This document shows, one piece after another, positions 1-44,900 of a stretch of 64,000 bases of DNA. The position numbers were made by a program, and so were the translations under genes. This DNA is from Lycocorax pyrrhopterus obiensis (taxonomy: Eukaryota > Chordata > Aves > Passeriformes > Paradisaeidae), in NCBI GenBank assembly GCA_014706295.1, contig JACSVZ010000007.1, positions 37,245,133-37,309,132 on the forward strand, written 5' to 3'. The number at the start of each line of letters is the position of its first letter. Within the stretch, counting starts at the first letter, position 1. The notes below the pieces were generated by a model that worked only from the letters and a program-made list of their open reading frames with translations, searched no databases and was not told the DNA's origin.

Positions 1-30767
<30,767 letters not shown>

Positions 30768-33104
30768 CTGTGGAATGAAAAAAAATCCAACAAACTACCA
30801 AAACTTCATAAATCAGTTTTCTTCCTTGTTAATATCTGGCAAATCAGAAGTTTGAACACCTAAACAGAAAAAAGGAAAAAAGTTAATAGAAAGTCAACAA
30901 TCATATAATATTCATGCTTGACTTCCTAAAACGAAAATTTCAAAGGAAAGCCTAATACAAAAAGTAAATTATAGCAGTTTTATTTAGATGTCTTTAGTAA
31001 TACCAAATGTTTTCAAAAATGAGATAATGGTATTGATGTAGTATGCCAGTTGAAGTAAAACATGCTTCAGAATATATCAGAGGGATTCCCACTGAACAAC
31101 TGATTGTCCTTTATCTTGTTTTGCATGAAGTGGGATTTTCTAGTCCTTGATCATATACTTGAAAGTAATGGCAAACTGACCTCAAACATAATGATTCTGT
31201 TATCAAGAACAAAGTGCAGCAAAAGCTGCAACTAACAATTAACAAATTCCTGTTAATTATATTCACAAATATAAATGCTGACATATTATTGAAACACTTT
31301 AGGTATTCTCAATGCCAAGCAAGGAATAAAAAGCCCCCAGAATTTCATTGCTGAGAAAACCTCTAATAAACTCTTTTGGAAAAAAACCCCCAAACCCAAA
31401 CTTAAAAAAAGACTGTTTCAAAACTCAAAGTTCAAAAGAAGTTAGGTTTTACTTATGTCTCTCAGACTATTTTGGGAATTTCACATTGTTGATAAGCAAA
31501 CCAAGATGAAAAATACTTCTAATGATATCTTCGCCCCCAATATCTGAACGCCATATAGCCTCAAAATACAAAACAGAATATTCTGCAGGCTTCACAAATA
31601 AAAACAGCCAGGGAGATTCTGGTAAAATGTCAACCATATTTTAAACTCCCAAGCAAGTTATCCTTTTCAGAGGTCACTAAGACTGCTGAACATGGTTTTT
31701 GCTATGCAGTAACAATACTATAGTGTAAAATGATCCATCAAATAGTAGATGGGCAATATAAAGCACTGGTAAATAATTCAGTACTCAGGTTGTCATCAAA
31801 CACAGAGCAGAAGGTTACTTTTACCATTTTCTACACATTTTTATGTAAAATTTACTCACAAAAAAAAAATTAGTCACATTTAATTTATTATAATTAACTG
31901 TCACTTCAAATCTACCTGAAATACCAAGCACCTTGACAAGGCACCACACTATAAAATGGCAAGCAGATCTAAATATACATAGCACATTATACCTACACAT
32001 ATTTTGTCTGCCTAGGCACGTAAAAGTTCACAATTTACCAGTTATCTCACTCCTAGAACACTCACAGAATTTAGCTCTATCCTCACATTTTTTTGAAACA
32101 TAGCAAAAAGAAGCAGGATTAAGTGTAGAGTTTCATCACTGCTCAGCATGAAAATTACATGTATAGGTCACAAATGGTCCTTTTTTCCCTCACCCAAGGC
32201 CTGTTCTAATGTCTACCATCTCTAAACCACCTACTAAAACACAGCAACTTACCCAATTTACATACCCATCTCAGGATTACAACTCACAGTTGTTTTCCCT
32301 AACTGAAAAGATCACAGTTTGTTGCCGGACATTGGCACTTAACTTACCAAGCAGATAATTTCTCTTCATTGTAAAAACTGTCTCTCTGCTGCTCCAGGCT
32401 TTTGGATCAAGGATGTTAAGAACTCGATTTTCTAAGAAAATAATTAATACAAAGAACAATGTTAGGAAAGACAGTACATAAGATACAAGTGTCGTTTTTA
32501 TACAAAACAAGAATTTCAAAGTCTTGGAATACCAACAAGGTTTATTAGGTAATAGCTCACCAAAAAAGACTGGAGCTCCATGAATATTATTAGCTCTTTA
32601 TGTGTTACACTTAAATTCGGCAGACCCACCATATACACCATACAACTGGGTTCATTTAACTACTGAAATCACCTTTCTTATTTCAGTTTTGTTAATTCAG
32701 TTTAATTCTAGTTTAATTCTAAACCAGTAAAAAGGAAGTTCAAACAGCATAATAATGGTAATAATTTTCTAGAAAGATTATCCAACAACCAGCAGAACTT
32801 AAAAAGGTGATTCAACTGTTCTGAAAAATTCATGTACAATACTATCAATACAAGACATGAGGATTATCAATCCATTCTCCTAGCCTCCAGATACAGTTTT
32901 AATATTAGAATTCATGGGCAAAAACATTTCCTTTCAAAACTCATTCAGCTTGAACTTATTCTGGCAGAACATGAAATACAGGTTGCATGCTATTTTAAAA
33001 GCATTCATTTTTCAATCACTCCTCAAAAAATTGATACTGAAAACAAATAAAAAGTACATGTAGACATCACAGTAATCCAAACTTCTTTTTGCCTGGTGAA
33101 CCAG

Positions 33105-33372
33105 TGTTCAGCCTGCTGAAGAAAAGTTTCAAGATGACATATCAGCCTTCAAAAGAGAAGGTTACCAAGAACATGAAGACAGAGTCTTTACTTCATAATT
33201 AAAACAAGTAAGCCTCCCTCTTGACAGAAAAAAAAAAAAAAAAAAAAAGATTTTCACTGTAAAGATCACCAGCCACAGGGACTTGTGTTGAGAAATTGCA
33301 GAACCTGCACCCTCAGGGGTTTCTACCACTTGACTGGACAAAGCCTTAAGCAAGATCATCTCAAGTTATTAT
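33105..33372 (+). mobile_element. CR1 LINE fragment, 3' region
   Basis: The order of phrases (GACAGAGTCTTTACTTCA, TTTTCACTGTAAAGATCACC, ACTTGACTGGACAAAGCC, GCAAGATCATCT) follows the avian CR1 3' region. It is old and degraded, and an A21 run has expanded inside it. The ATTCT-type terminal repeats are not seen. Confidence 0.7.
33228..33248. repeat. A21 homopolymer
   Basis: Twenty-one adenines inside the CR1 fragment, probably grown from an A-rich stretch of the element. Confidence 0.9.
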
Positions 33373-35995
33373 TGTAACTTGTTTCTAAATGAAACACTTC
33401 AATTGTATAAGCACACATTTGCAAAACCAATCTAAATTTATTTATTTATTTTTAGCCTAAATTAAAGAAATAAAAAATGTTCTGGTGTACTTGCTGATCT
33501 TTATAATGAACACCTGCTAATATGGCCAGAAACACTAACACTTCTCAAAGAAAAGACTATTAGAGCTGAATTACAAAGGCTGACTGCTTATTATGCCAGA
33601 ATTAGCTTTGTAGAAACAGAATTATCCATACATAAAAAAAAAACATTTAAAAAAATCCCAGACCTGATCTTTCAACTGCTGGTCAACAAGCAAACCTTGA
33701 TTCCATGAACCTGTACAGAAAACAGCATACTCTCTACCCTACACAAAAAACTTATTCTGAACACTTATTGAGGCTCCCTTCAATAAGCTACAAGCCTGCA
33801 CACCAGGGATACTTATGAATTCAAACGTAACAATAAAAGAAGGGCACTTGCATACAAACTTGGGAGAAGACAGGCAAGAATGTAGGGCATTAAATTCTAC
33901 TGCACCATATCAGTTTTGTAGAGAACACAGCAAAAGGCACAGCGCTCACAAGGCTACACAAAGCTGAACACAAGCACAGAACATTGGCACGAGCTGCATT
34001 TGATTAATAATAAATACGTCCTTGTTATGTACACAAGATATTTCCAGGCGATTTCTAAGTGCAGAAGAAAACATCAAACCCACAGCCACGCTGTCCAGGC
34101 ACAGGTGGGACTCTGCTCTAACTGAAGGTGTGGCATAGCCATGCTCTGGGCTCGTCAAGCACCAGGAAAGACTCAATGTTCTGTCAGCCATTGGAGCTGC
34201 TTGGCCATCATCACGCACCAGTAAATCGATGCAAGTACAACCTAAGCGTGCAAAGATGCACCTCTATTTACACGAAATCCATGGTTTGAAATGCTGAATT
34301 ATTTGATAGTGCTTTTCCCCTGGTGTTATAATTTTGATGCTTCTCAATATGAAAAAGAAATCTGGGGAAAAAAATGTGAAATTTAATTAAATGAGATGTA
34401 CACTATGCCATCAACCAAAATAAAAAGGCATACATGCCTGATGCAATCTTCATTTGCTAACCAGCATGATGCACCATCCTTTTGGTTTTGTCTTCAGGTA
34501 ACTGAAGTAATTACAGGAATTACTTTCCCATCAGTACTACAAGAACAGATCAATCAAAGATCCCTCCTTTTTTTTCCCCTGTGAGCTAAGTTTATTTTAC
34601 ATTTATACTATGCTACAAAACTGGCACACATTTATTGGCCAAGGCAGAAGTTGTTCCTACTTATTACTAACAAAAGGTTTTTCATTTATCAACTGCCAAT
34701 TTCATAAGCAGGATTGTTCAAGACTGGTCAGAAAAGAGCTCAGAAAAGCTCTTGGAGCAAGCACTAGATGGAATGCCACCCTGTAAATTGAAGGGAATAA
34801 AGGGTGAATCAAGCATTAAAAGGCAACAGCAATTGAATTTTTGAAGTTTCTGACAAACCACAATGAGAAAAAAGGGACCTGTAGCCTTCTTTAAATAAAA
34901 GGTGACTCATCCAGGGTAAGACTGATCTTAGTAGCTGCCTTTAGCAATTGTCTTTCAAATATCAGAACCAACAGACCACCCATGACAAAGTTATAACAGT
35001 AAAAAACCCAAATAGATCTGTTATGTGTATCAAGTTCATTCCGAGCTAGGTAATCTCCTCAGGCTTTAAAAGATGAGGGAAGCAGACCACAGACTGCTGT
35101 GTATCTTTCACATGGAGGTCTAAGTAAAAAATTGTAACATTACCAATGAAAAAGCTACAAGCAGTAATGGCAACTTAATGAATTTTACTCTTCCTTCCAA
35201 CTCTTGGCATATTTTGCTTATGCACAAAAAAATAAGAAGTACCAAAAAAAAGTAACCTGCAATAAAGCAGACTCCTAACTGATCTCTCACTAAAAGATCA
35301 GCCTTTAAATTATGACTCATTATTTCAATGAAGATTGACACAAGTAATGGAAACTACCACACAGATCAGTTTTGTACTTGGAAATTCATTTTCTTCTAAA
35401 ATTTTTCACATTTGATCTCTGTGCCAGCAGTTTGCTTCTCTTTGCTGGGAACAAGTGCTGCTCAAACAGAAATCTGATCAACCCCAGTTCTCTGAGAATG
35501 ATGCTCAGGTGAGGATCTAATGCACAATCTAGATGAGGGTCTAAGTCCTTTACACCTACTTTGTAGTGAAGAAAATAAAGTGCCATTTAACTTACCTTAA
35601 TAATAATTATTTATATTTTTCTAATTTCAAAAGTATTAACATAGTTATGTGCTAAATCTGATATAAGATAATAAACCTGTGGATTCAATTTTGTACCAAT
35701 GACTAATCTAGCAGAGACACAAGTACATATTATCCCTCTAAGAAACTACTGCTGCTACTCATTGACAGTAATGAGTAACAGTAAAAAAAGAATAATAGTG
35801 ATGATTAAAATGAAAAATGACCAGTAATAATAACAACCAGTGTTTTCATAACAGCGGCCATTGGGTAGACTACACAATCAATGCCATAACCATCCCACTG
35901 CCAAAAAACAGAGCTGAAGCACCCTTGTTATCTTCAAGTTGACCCTCACTGCACTGCAGTGGTATTTTAACTGACTTCAAATCAACGTTCTTTTA

Positions 35996-36060
35996 AAATT
36001 ATTTATTAATAATAAATATTATTTATTAATAACACATAATTATTTATATAATAATAAAGA
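35996..36060. repeat. AT-rich low-complexity tract
   Basis: Repeated ATTTATTAATAATAAATA-like units with almost no G or C. Confidence 0.85.
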
Positions 36061-37110
36061 AGATTTCTTTTCAGTTGCCTAACAAGTGAACCAATACGTT
36101 TAAGAGAAAGCCTTCCAGCCTGACACATTTAATTCTAGCCATTAACAGTTGAGATCAATGTTACTCCCGCAGCACTGTTTAAAAGTTTAATGGGATGATC
36201 GTTAGCAGTGCATCGGAGCTGACTGCATGGACAGACATCGATGCTCAAACCTTTGTTACACCCCTGCACGTACTTGTTTAGTGTCTCCCAAACATAAACA
36301 AAACTCCTGCCCAGCTCCCTTGGACTTACTTCTGACAAGAGAAACTGAGTGTGACGGTCTTTGCCAGCTGGGTTGAAAAACCTTAAAGCACCAGCCAAAT
36401 GCAGCTACTAATGAATGAAACATAGACCAAAATCCAATAGTTACAGTGTATTGTTTATGCTAGTAGACAAAAATAAAGAGGCCCCCAGGTCTGGAGAAGG
36501 CCAGAAGTGCAGGATCAAACTCCAGCAACTTCAAATGGGAGATATGATTGCCTAGGAAACGAAGAATTTAGTTAGCTTTAGTTGTAATCTGGCTAAAATT
36601 TATAGCACACACAGAAATAATCTAATTTAAATAAGCAACAATTACGGAATCTCAGTAATTTCATAAGGAATAAAAAAGAACTAAAATTTCACCTTAAAGG
36701 AGTTTGGAGTTTAGACACTTGAAATATATTGCAGGGGGAATATTCAAGAGATAAAGATATTTATAATTACGGGAAAGACAGAGCAGCCTTTGTTTACTTA
36801 CTCACTTCTACAAACTATTACCAACTAACTCACAGAAGCAAAGTCTGCCTCAAAATCTTCAGTTAGAGAAGGCAAAGCTAAATAAAAGCATCAGTGTAAG
36901 TGAATCAGTACTTCCACATCCTTTATGTGGCAGGATCCCCATCATTCAGCCACCTTGTACCTTTTTTCTATATACACAAACCTTAAATTTTTGTTCCACA
37001 GAGCTACATGAAGCAATAGCAGGTAACTGCTGGTCCCAACATAACAGTGACCTCTCTGTACATACTTTATGTTCAGTAGTGCTCATCACTCTTGGGCCTT
37101 TCATTCAACC

Positions 37111-37138
<28 letters not shown>
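37111..37138. repeat. A28 homopolymer
   Basis: Twenty-eight consecutive adenines in HEATR5A intron 1. No recognisable retroposon body precedes it. Confidence 0.95.
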
Positions 37139-37141
<3 letters not shown>

Positions 37142-40100
37142 GGGAATTTCATGTGCCCTTTCACTGCTTTCTTGCATGTATTTTCAAAGAAACATACAAG
37201 CAAATGTAGGAAATTTCAGCACCAGGACAAGAAGAAGAGAGGGAAGGAAGAGACAAAGAAAACATTAACTCCCCTGAAGACTGTTTCCTTAGCAGAAACA
37301 CTGGTTTCTGCTGATATGTTTCACTGATTAAATACTTCATGAAGAGGATTAAGAACTCATGAAACCAGAGCCCAGTCTTTCAACGCATACACATACACAT
37401 ACCTGAATTTGTCACTGATTGGTCTCATAAATTTAAACAAAATTATCCTTGGCATCAAAACTGACAAGTGCTTTGCATCCGAAATTAATACAAAGCCATA
37501 AAAAAGCCAGGTATTTTGCAGTGTTATGTTACACTGGTCAGCAGGAGGGAAATTTGAAGCCAAGCACAGAGAAGATGGGACCAACAGTGACGTTTGACAG
37601 CAGTTTGCAAGAACAAGCCACAAGAGAAAGTCATCACAAGACCACAACTCAGAGCACATGGAAAATAATACCAGGCCACAGAGGAGAAGGTCCAAAATTT
37701 TAAGGCCTTTAAATCAAGCAAAACTGTAACTCTTACCACCAAATTTTGAGTCCATTAGCATGCAAAAAACACAGCAAATAAATCTCACGGTTGAGTACTC
37801 ATATGCTTTATTGTATATTCTATGCTATAAAGGGATTCAGTTTCCCTCACAGATCTTCCTTTTTAAATAAAAATATGTACACATTTGCATCACATGCTTA
37901 TCTCAAACAGCAAAAAGCAATGAAAAATCTGACTACGAGCAACAAGAAATAACAGATGATTGCAGAACCATCCACTTCCTCTAGTTACTGCTGAAAATTT
38001 CAGACTAGGACAATTTTCACTTATGTCATATTTTTGTATGCAATTATTCTGCTTAGAAACATGATTCTGAAATCATAGGCGTTGAAACAAGATGCTTTTC
38101 TTTCAGTCTTTCCTCTTAATAGTGCTCTGGATGAAGAAATTTGCCACAGGAAACCTACGTGTCTATTCTCTCACTGAAAACTTGGTAGCATTTATGCAGG
38201 TACTCGTTAAAGATGCAATCCAAGTGCATCTTTATTGCATGCTCCACATATGTAGGTCGTGCAGTGTTCTCACAGTGTTTCAGGCTGTACTACAGAACAA
38301 ATATCATGCAGCCCAAACAGAATTCTTGTTAACTTCTCAGCTACTTCCATCTGTGTTGCAAAACAAAGGGGTTGTATTTTGATGATTTGCGAACAATGAT
38401 GCTCAAACAAAGTACTTGTTTACTCCCACATGAACAGTTCCAAATGACTGGTTTTCCTACCAGAATGCTTATCAAATGTTATTGATTTCCAAGTTTTGGA
38501 GGAATTACCCTGTATCTGAAAGAGCAGTAAAGCTTAAAGGCAAAAAAGACCTGAGCGAAATCTATCAGAATCCTTGCTCTGGGCTTCCTGGTTTTAAAAA
38601 TATTCACTCAAAGAATGTGACCACCCACAATCCTCATACATAACAGTGACAATGATAAGAACTACAACAACACAATATACATTTGCTGAAGTGTGAAGGA
38701 AATGACAAGACAATGTCTTCTAGGAATGCTGAACGATTTCTGTGAAGTTTTGAGGACAAAGCTTGACATAATTAGAGAAAAATACCCTAAACAAAGTGCC
38801 TGAAAATGCAATAGCTGTTTTAGCAACGTAAAATGTTAAAGACATTTAAAAAAAATTGGAAAGACATTCATTCATCATGTTAAAAAGTACATACACTTTG
38901 CTTTCATGTTTCTTATCATCACTTTAATTTTTATCTCCACATGAGAATTATTCCAGGAAACCAAGAAACAGCAACATTCAGTTACTGAGAAATATAAACA
39001 GCCATTTCCTGAGCTCCACAGTGGGCACTACTGGCACACTCTGACCCCTATGGCCCTCACAACTCTTGAATATTATTTAGGTTCATTTCTGAAAGTTTCA
39101 GTCAGAAGATAAACTTGGCTCCATTATAGGGACCTCAGAACATCATTTTGTTTACCAGGCAAACTGCATATAGATAATTAACCAATGCTTCTAATAGTCG
39201 GAAAAATAGTATCATATCTGTTACTGACAAATTGAGTTTAAAACATTATCTTTTTCCCCAAAACTGGACTAAGCAAACTTCAAAAAAGCAATAACTAGCT
39301 TCAGTCTGAATAAAAATGCACAGAACGCTTTGGGTTTATTTCTTTGCAGATTTGAAACCTGGTGTGATAGCAAGGCAAATGCCTGAAAACCACAGAAGTA
39401 TAAACATCCACCTATAGCAATATTTTCAATATATGTCTGAACATAGCTTTAGTCCTGAGAGAATGTTGTAGACAATATTGTTTATCTAATACAGACAAAA
39501 TATACCAAACTAAGTATGCTGACAGGGTGGGGGTTGCTTGTTTGGGTTTTTTTGTCACAAGGACAGAAGTTTCAGGAAATGAAACTACTTGTTAAAACAT
39601 TAAATTGACTTACACTAGGTGATATATATGCATATGGATTATCCAAAGTGCAGGTTGATTTTAGCTACCAATTTTCTGTTTAGGTAAATACTGAATCCAG
39701 CCTAGCTCAGCATTAAATTAAGCCACCGGGAATTTTTGTTGAACATGTACTGAAATCCCAGAAAAGTATACATATTTTTCCTGAAAATCTCTATAGCTTT
39801 TACTATGATTAGACTTCAACTGCACTGAAACACTGACACAGAAATTTAGCAGCAGCAGCAGAAGCCCTCACAGATGCAAACTCTGCAGGAGACCTGTTTG
39901 GCAGATCAGAGATCACTATCCGGGCACAAATCACTGACATACCTCACTGCAATGGCTCTTTCTCTAGGTATTTTACATGGCTGTTCCCCAAAGAAAACTC
40001 CAAAACAGCTCAAAAAATGTAACTGCCTAGAGGTTTCAAGCCTTTTTGGCCTGCAATGTAGATACAGATACACTGTGTGTCTTTTTAAAGGTTCTGCTAG

Positions 40101-41494
40101 CTGAACCCAGTAAAAACCATAAAGGTGAAAGCTGAATGGAACAAACATCCCGCAATCTGCAAATGTTTTTGTTAGAAGGTGTTTTTAATCTCCTGCCTCA
40201 TTAGGATGTTCTGAATCTTAAAACAGATCATCCTGCATTAATAACGTTTTTGATGTGCTGGCATACAACACCATGAACAAGTCAGTAAGTCAGATATTTT
40301 ACTGACTACGAAAAAAATCCTATGTTCAATAATCAAACACAAGTTTTCAACGTATGGCTAGACTTAGTGTAACATTAAACTGGCTTCTTCTCCCCCACTT
40401 CCTTTTCATTGTGTCAAACCATCAGGAAAAGAAACCCAAGCTCCATTCAGCACACAACCAGAAGTAATCTATCTTCTGGGTCTCAAAATTGAGAATATTA
40501 CATATCATGTAGCAAAACATTAAAGCATACAATATAGCTTGACTATTTCTGAAGACAGGGAAAATATTTCTGGCATGCGAGACTAAAATAAATGTACAGT
40601 TCATGGTCACAACTGCAAACACCGAATCCTACTAAATCAAACCCCAAAGTCAAAGAAACACTACAAATAATGAATCCAAAATTCAAAAGATATCAAATTT
40701 CACTTATAGAAGCACAGAGCTGGACTCAACTTTTATTTGCCTTCCTCATCTCCTATCATCCTTCTACCCATATCTCAATAAACTTTACTCTTAACTAAAC
40801 TTGCAACACCTATTACTCTTTCCCGCATTCAAAAATGTCAACGCTAATATAACTTTACAGGTTTTGCATCCCTATGCAAGGTTTTTACCAGTTATATGGT
40901 GTAAACTTAATCATTGTCCTATCCAGACAACCAAGAATTCAAACTGCAAAAGCTTATAATAACATTTTCAGATATCAGAATGACCAATATTGCCACCCCT
41001 CCCCAAATATTCTCAAATACCAAAATTTATAAGAAAGTATAAAACCAGACCCCAAAATCACGGAACCTCGGTGCAAGTGAATGCCGATCCCCTGCCAGCA
41101 GCCTCAGAATCCGTATCGCCCGCACCGAGCCTGGCGGCACGGCCGCTCCGCCGCCGCTCCCCGTGACACCCGGGCGGCGCCCGGCTTGCCGCCCCCCCTC
41201 CCCTCCCTCGCGGGGCTGAGACCGGCCCCGCAGCCCCGGGGAACGGGACGGCATGGCACGGGCTGGGCTGGGCTGGGCTGGGCTGAGGGAGCCCGGGAGC
41301 AGCCCGGCCGCCGGCTTTAGAGCCGGCTGTGTGTGTGTCACCCACCGACCCACCCGGCGGCTGCGGGGGTGATCCAGCACTTTCCGGGCGCAGGCCTCGG
41401 GCAGGCACAGCCCCGCAGGACTCCCGGCTCCGCTCGGCCCTGATGCCCCTTCACACAGCCCCTGCTGCCCCTGGCCTCCCCCAGCCCGCGGTAC

Positions 41495-41700
41495 CTGCCA
41501 GCCGCAGCGCTCCCGCGCCGCTCTGCGGGCTCGGCCCCGTCCGTCCGCCCGCCCTCCTCCGGCGCGGGGGGGCGGCGGGTCCCGCACCCGAGCTGCCGCC
41601 ACTGCCGCCGCCCGCCGGCGGGGAGGGGGGAGGAAAAGGGGGAGGGCGACTCCGGTGCTCAGGACTGTGCAATCGGGCCCGGAGCCATCGAGCGCCCGCG
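41495..41700 (-). other. HEATR5A: inferred non-coding exon 1 of HEATR5A (5' end approximate)
   Basis: A good donor, CTGGCAG|GTACCG, sits at the 41495 boundary on the minus strand inside the CpG island. Exon 2 has a strong acceptor upstream of the ATG, so a separate 5' UTR exon is required. The transcription start is a guess. Confidence 0.45.
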
Positions 41701-41820
41701 GCGGCCGGGAGGAGGGCGGGAGCGGCCCGGGGAGCGCGGAGCCCGGGGCGAGGTGTCGCGGTGCCGGCGGCGACAGAGTCAGCGCCCCGGGGCGCTCCGG
41801 GGCTCCGCGGCCGCCGGGGC

Positions 41821-41894
41821 GGTGAGCGGCTCTGCGCTAGGGGGGCACAGCCGGGGCGATGAGCGGCTCTGCGCTAGGGGGGCACAGCCGGGGG
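41821..41894. repeat. 37-base tandem duplication in CpG island
   Basis: Two nearly identical copies (41821-41857 and 41858-41894) containing GAGCGGCTCTGCGCTAGG and GGGCACAGCCGGGG. The copies differ at the second base and near the end. Confidence 0.9.
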
Positions 41895-41910
41895 CTCGCG
41901 CTCAGCGCTC

Positions 41911-44900
41911 TCCCACCAAAACCAGCAACAAAAGATCCCCCTCGGTGATGCTTTGTGAAGGTAGCTCTGCTGGGATTTGTACCTGGCTGTGATCAGAGTC
42001 TGCCATGGCTTCTGATTTCAACTCCCCCCCTCAGGCATCCACGTCTGTACTTCCCCGGGAGGGCCTCTGGGCACTGCACAGGACAGTAACAGGAACACGC
42101 CCTTTATATTAAGCGTTCGTCAAACCCAGCGTTTGCAAAAGTTGTTCCTCCTGGGTTTCATCCGTGTGAGCTGTGATCCCAAATCGATATGGGATCCCAA
42201 GTCAAGGAGTAATTCTGTGTCTTACAGACAAGGCCAACTGAAGCTCCAGGAATTTTACCTCATTTCTCCTACTGCATAGGTGGTCCAGCTGGAAGTGGTT
42301 GCTTTGTCACTGGAAATTACTTTCACCCGTCCAAATTTTCATTAGCAAACTCACTGGTCATGAGAAAATATCCATTGGAAGGATTTTCTTTAATGTATTC
42401 TGTGATGAGTTTAAGTTCTATCTTAATAAGAGGAAAGTATATGTCTCTCACTCATTTTTTAGTTTTAAAATAAACAAATAATAATCTTACTGTAGTTTTC
42501 CAGCTGATGCCCAGCCATGTTTGGAATCCAGGACCCAGATTTCTCTCCACAAGCTGTGTTTTCTGAGACTATCTTCTTTTAACTAGTGCAAACAGAATCT
42601 CAGAATCGTTAAGACTGGAAAAGACCTCTAAGACTAAGTCCAACCTTTGACTGATCACCGCACTGTCAACTGGACCATAGCACTAAGTACCATGTCCAGT
42701 CATTTCTTGAACACCTCCAATGATGGTGACTCCACCTCCTCCCTGAGCAGTCCATTCCAATGTTTAATGACCCTTTCCATAAAGAGATTCTTCCTGGTGT
42801 CCAACCTGAACCCCCCATGCCACAGCTTGAGGCTATGTCCTCTTGTGCTATCACTGGTTGCCTGGGAGAAGAGGCCGACCCCCACCTGGCTCCAACCTCC
42901 CTGCAGGTAGTTGTAGAGAGGGAACCATTGTGGTGAGGAAATAATGTCTGGGACACATAACCATAGGAGCTGAAATTGTTTCTAAGCCTTGCATAAGCTT
43001 GTACATTCAACTTCACATAGGTTCAATATGTAAAGTTTACATGCAGGGGATCCTCCATGAATATCTGTACTCAGTCATGCAGATGATGCTGCTGAGAAAT
43101 ATTTCAAAGAGTACATGCAGGGCTGCCTGATCACATTGTGCTGTAGATGCCATGAGCACCAGGCTGTGTTACCATATATGGACACTGCTTTCATTTTTAC
43201 TAAGCTGACTGTGATAAAAAACATGAGCACTGATGCAATGACCTTTAAAAAAAATCTAGCAATGGATGTGGTAATGAAGAATATGCCTCACACCTGAAGC
43301 GGGAAATTATTTACGTATTATATTTCACAGAAATCAAGTCTACAAACTTGTACTGATGTAAAGGTGTCAACCTGTTTTCAAAAATCACATACATTCCCAG
43401 GAAAGAGTTATTTGCTAAGTTAACCTCATTTGTACCAGGAGCTGAGTTGCTGCTACTAATACAGTGATTTGCAATTCACTTGTGAGAAAGGTCAGCTGAA
43501 CAATTTCTATTCAGACTGTTGGTGTTATGACTTTTTCCATAAGGAACTTCGGAAAAACAAGGGCTCTCTGACAGTCCTGAGGTACCAGAAACACCTGCCA
43601 ATATTTGTGAAGGATTGATCATGTTTAACTCAGAAACAAATAAAAAACCCCAAATCTAGAATAATTTTTGGAAGATTATTGCTGTTATTATCATTATTAC
43701 ACCTATTATTCACTCTGTTACGGTCGCAAGCAGAGACCCACTCAAAATTAGTATCTCATAATGCTGAGTGTTACATGAACACAGGGCAAGACAAAACATC
43801 ATCCATTAAGAAGTAAAGTCTTGCTCAGTTTTTCCCAAGAATTATCTTGCCCAGCCCCCCAGGACACATGATATCAGATCTAAGTAATGCTTTGTTAACG
43901 TTAAACTGATAGGAATCAACTGGAATAACAAGGCACATTGATGCAGGATGCTCCTTCCATCTCTGGGTACATCAGCTTTAGGGTTGCTTTGTGCCAGCAG
44001 TACTTACATAAGGGTGAGAGTCTGTCTTCACTGGATTTATAGCTAACCTTGATTTTTATTATTATTTTTCCCTAGATTGGTCAACAGACTGTTAACCATG
44101 CACTGATTCAAATTAGTGTCTACTTCAGCAGTTAGGCATGCCGTTTTTATTTTTCCTCTTTCAATGTGAAATAAAAAAGAAATTGTTGTACAAATTTATA
44201 GCAATTTGTTCTAAAACAGAAAAAAATAGGACAGTTAGATGTGTTCACCATGTATTAAATCAATTTTCCCTTTCCCCATTAGTCCTGACTGTGCTTCAAT
44301 AACAAATTACTTAATAAAATAAGCAACTGGCAAATAACTGAAATGCACAAACCTACTGATCAGTCTTCTCATTAGTCTATTTTGGTAAAGTGGGTTGACT
44401 GATTTAGAGCATGAGTCAGTTCTGCCATACAAATTCCAGACATAGTAGAATATCTGTACAGTCACATATGCCTCTGAGCTAAATATTTTCATTCTTTCAG
44501 CTTTATAATCATCAGTGACTCTAGAGGAAGAAAAAAGAATGTATGCCTTTGAATTCAGTGGGACTGTCCACGCATGAGTAAGAATCACAGGACTAGGGGC
44601 CTGATTTGAATCAAATGTTACATCACCAAATAATTACATAGCAAACAAAACCAAATTCCATTATATTTTATAATCATTAAGAAGGGATGTCTTTAGATTA
44701 ATTATAAGATTAATCATTTAGTTTTACTTTCTGGAGGCATGTAGAACCCAATACATTTTGGCTTGTTTTGGCTTTTGCAATGCTTTAGGTACCAATCTTT
44801 CTTTTTTTACACATTGAATATCAAAAATAATGTATAGTTTTATGCTACAATACTGCTAGGCTTCTTCTTATTCCCAACACAGTTCCTTTTTGTGCTATCA

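Larger units (their letters stand above)
30768..41494. other. HEATR5A intron 1 (within 5' UTR)
   Basis: Inferred 10.7 kb first intron between the CpG-island exon and the start-codon exon. It holds a CR1 fragment near 33.1-33.4 kb, an A28 run at 37111-37138, an ATTTATTAATA-rich tract near 36.0 kb and a CAG-type triplet run at 39848-39862. No coding exon is seen. Confidence 0.6.
41080..41910. promoter_or_regulatory. HEATR5A: CpG-island promoter of HEATR5A
   Basis: An abrupt GC- and CpG-rich block in an AT-rich setting, with several GC-box-like sites (for example GGAGGGCGGGAG near 41711) and a (GGCTG)5 run at 41261-41285. It lies upstream of the start-codon exon in the right orientation. CpG-island promoters often fire in both directions, so a plus-strand non-coding transcript is possible. 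Confidence 0.75.

Noticed and set aside
41027..41602. 191-residue minus-strand open frame across the HEATR5A CpG island
   Set aside because: It begins at a GTG, is made of the Ala/Arg/Gly/Pro composition expected of random GC-rich DNA, and crosses a good splice donor. The genuine start is in exon 2.
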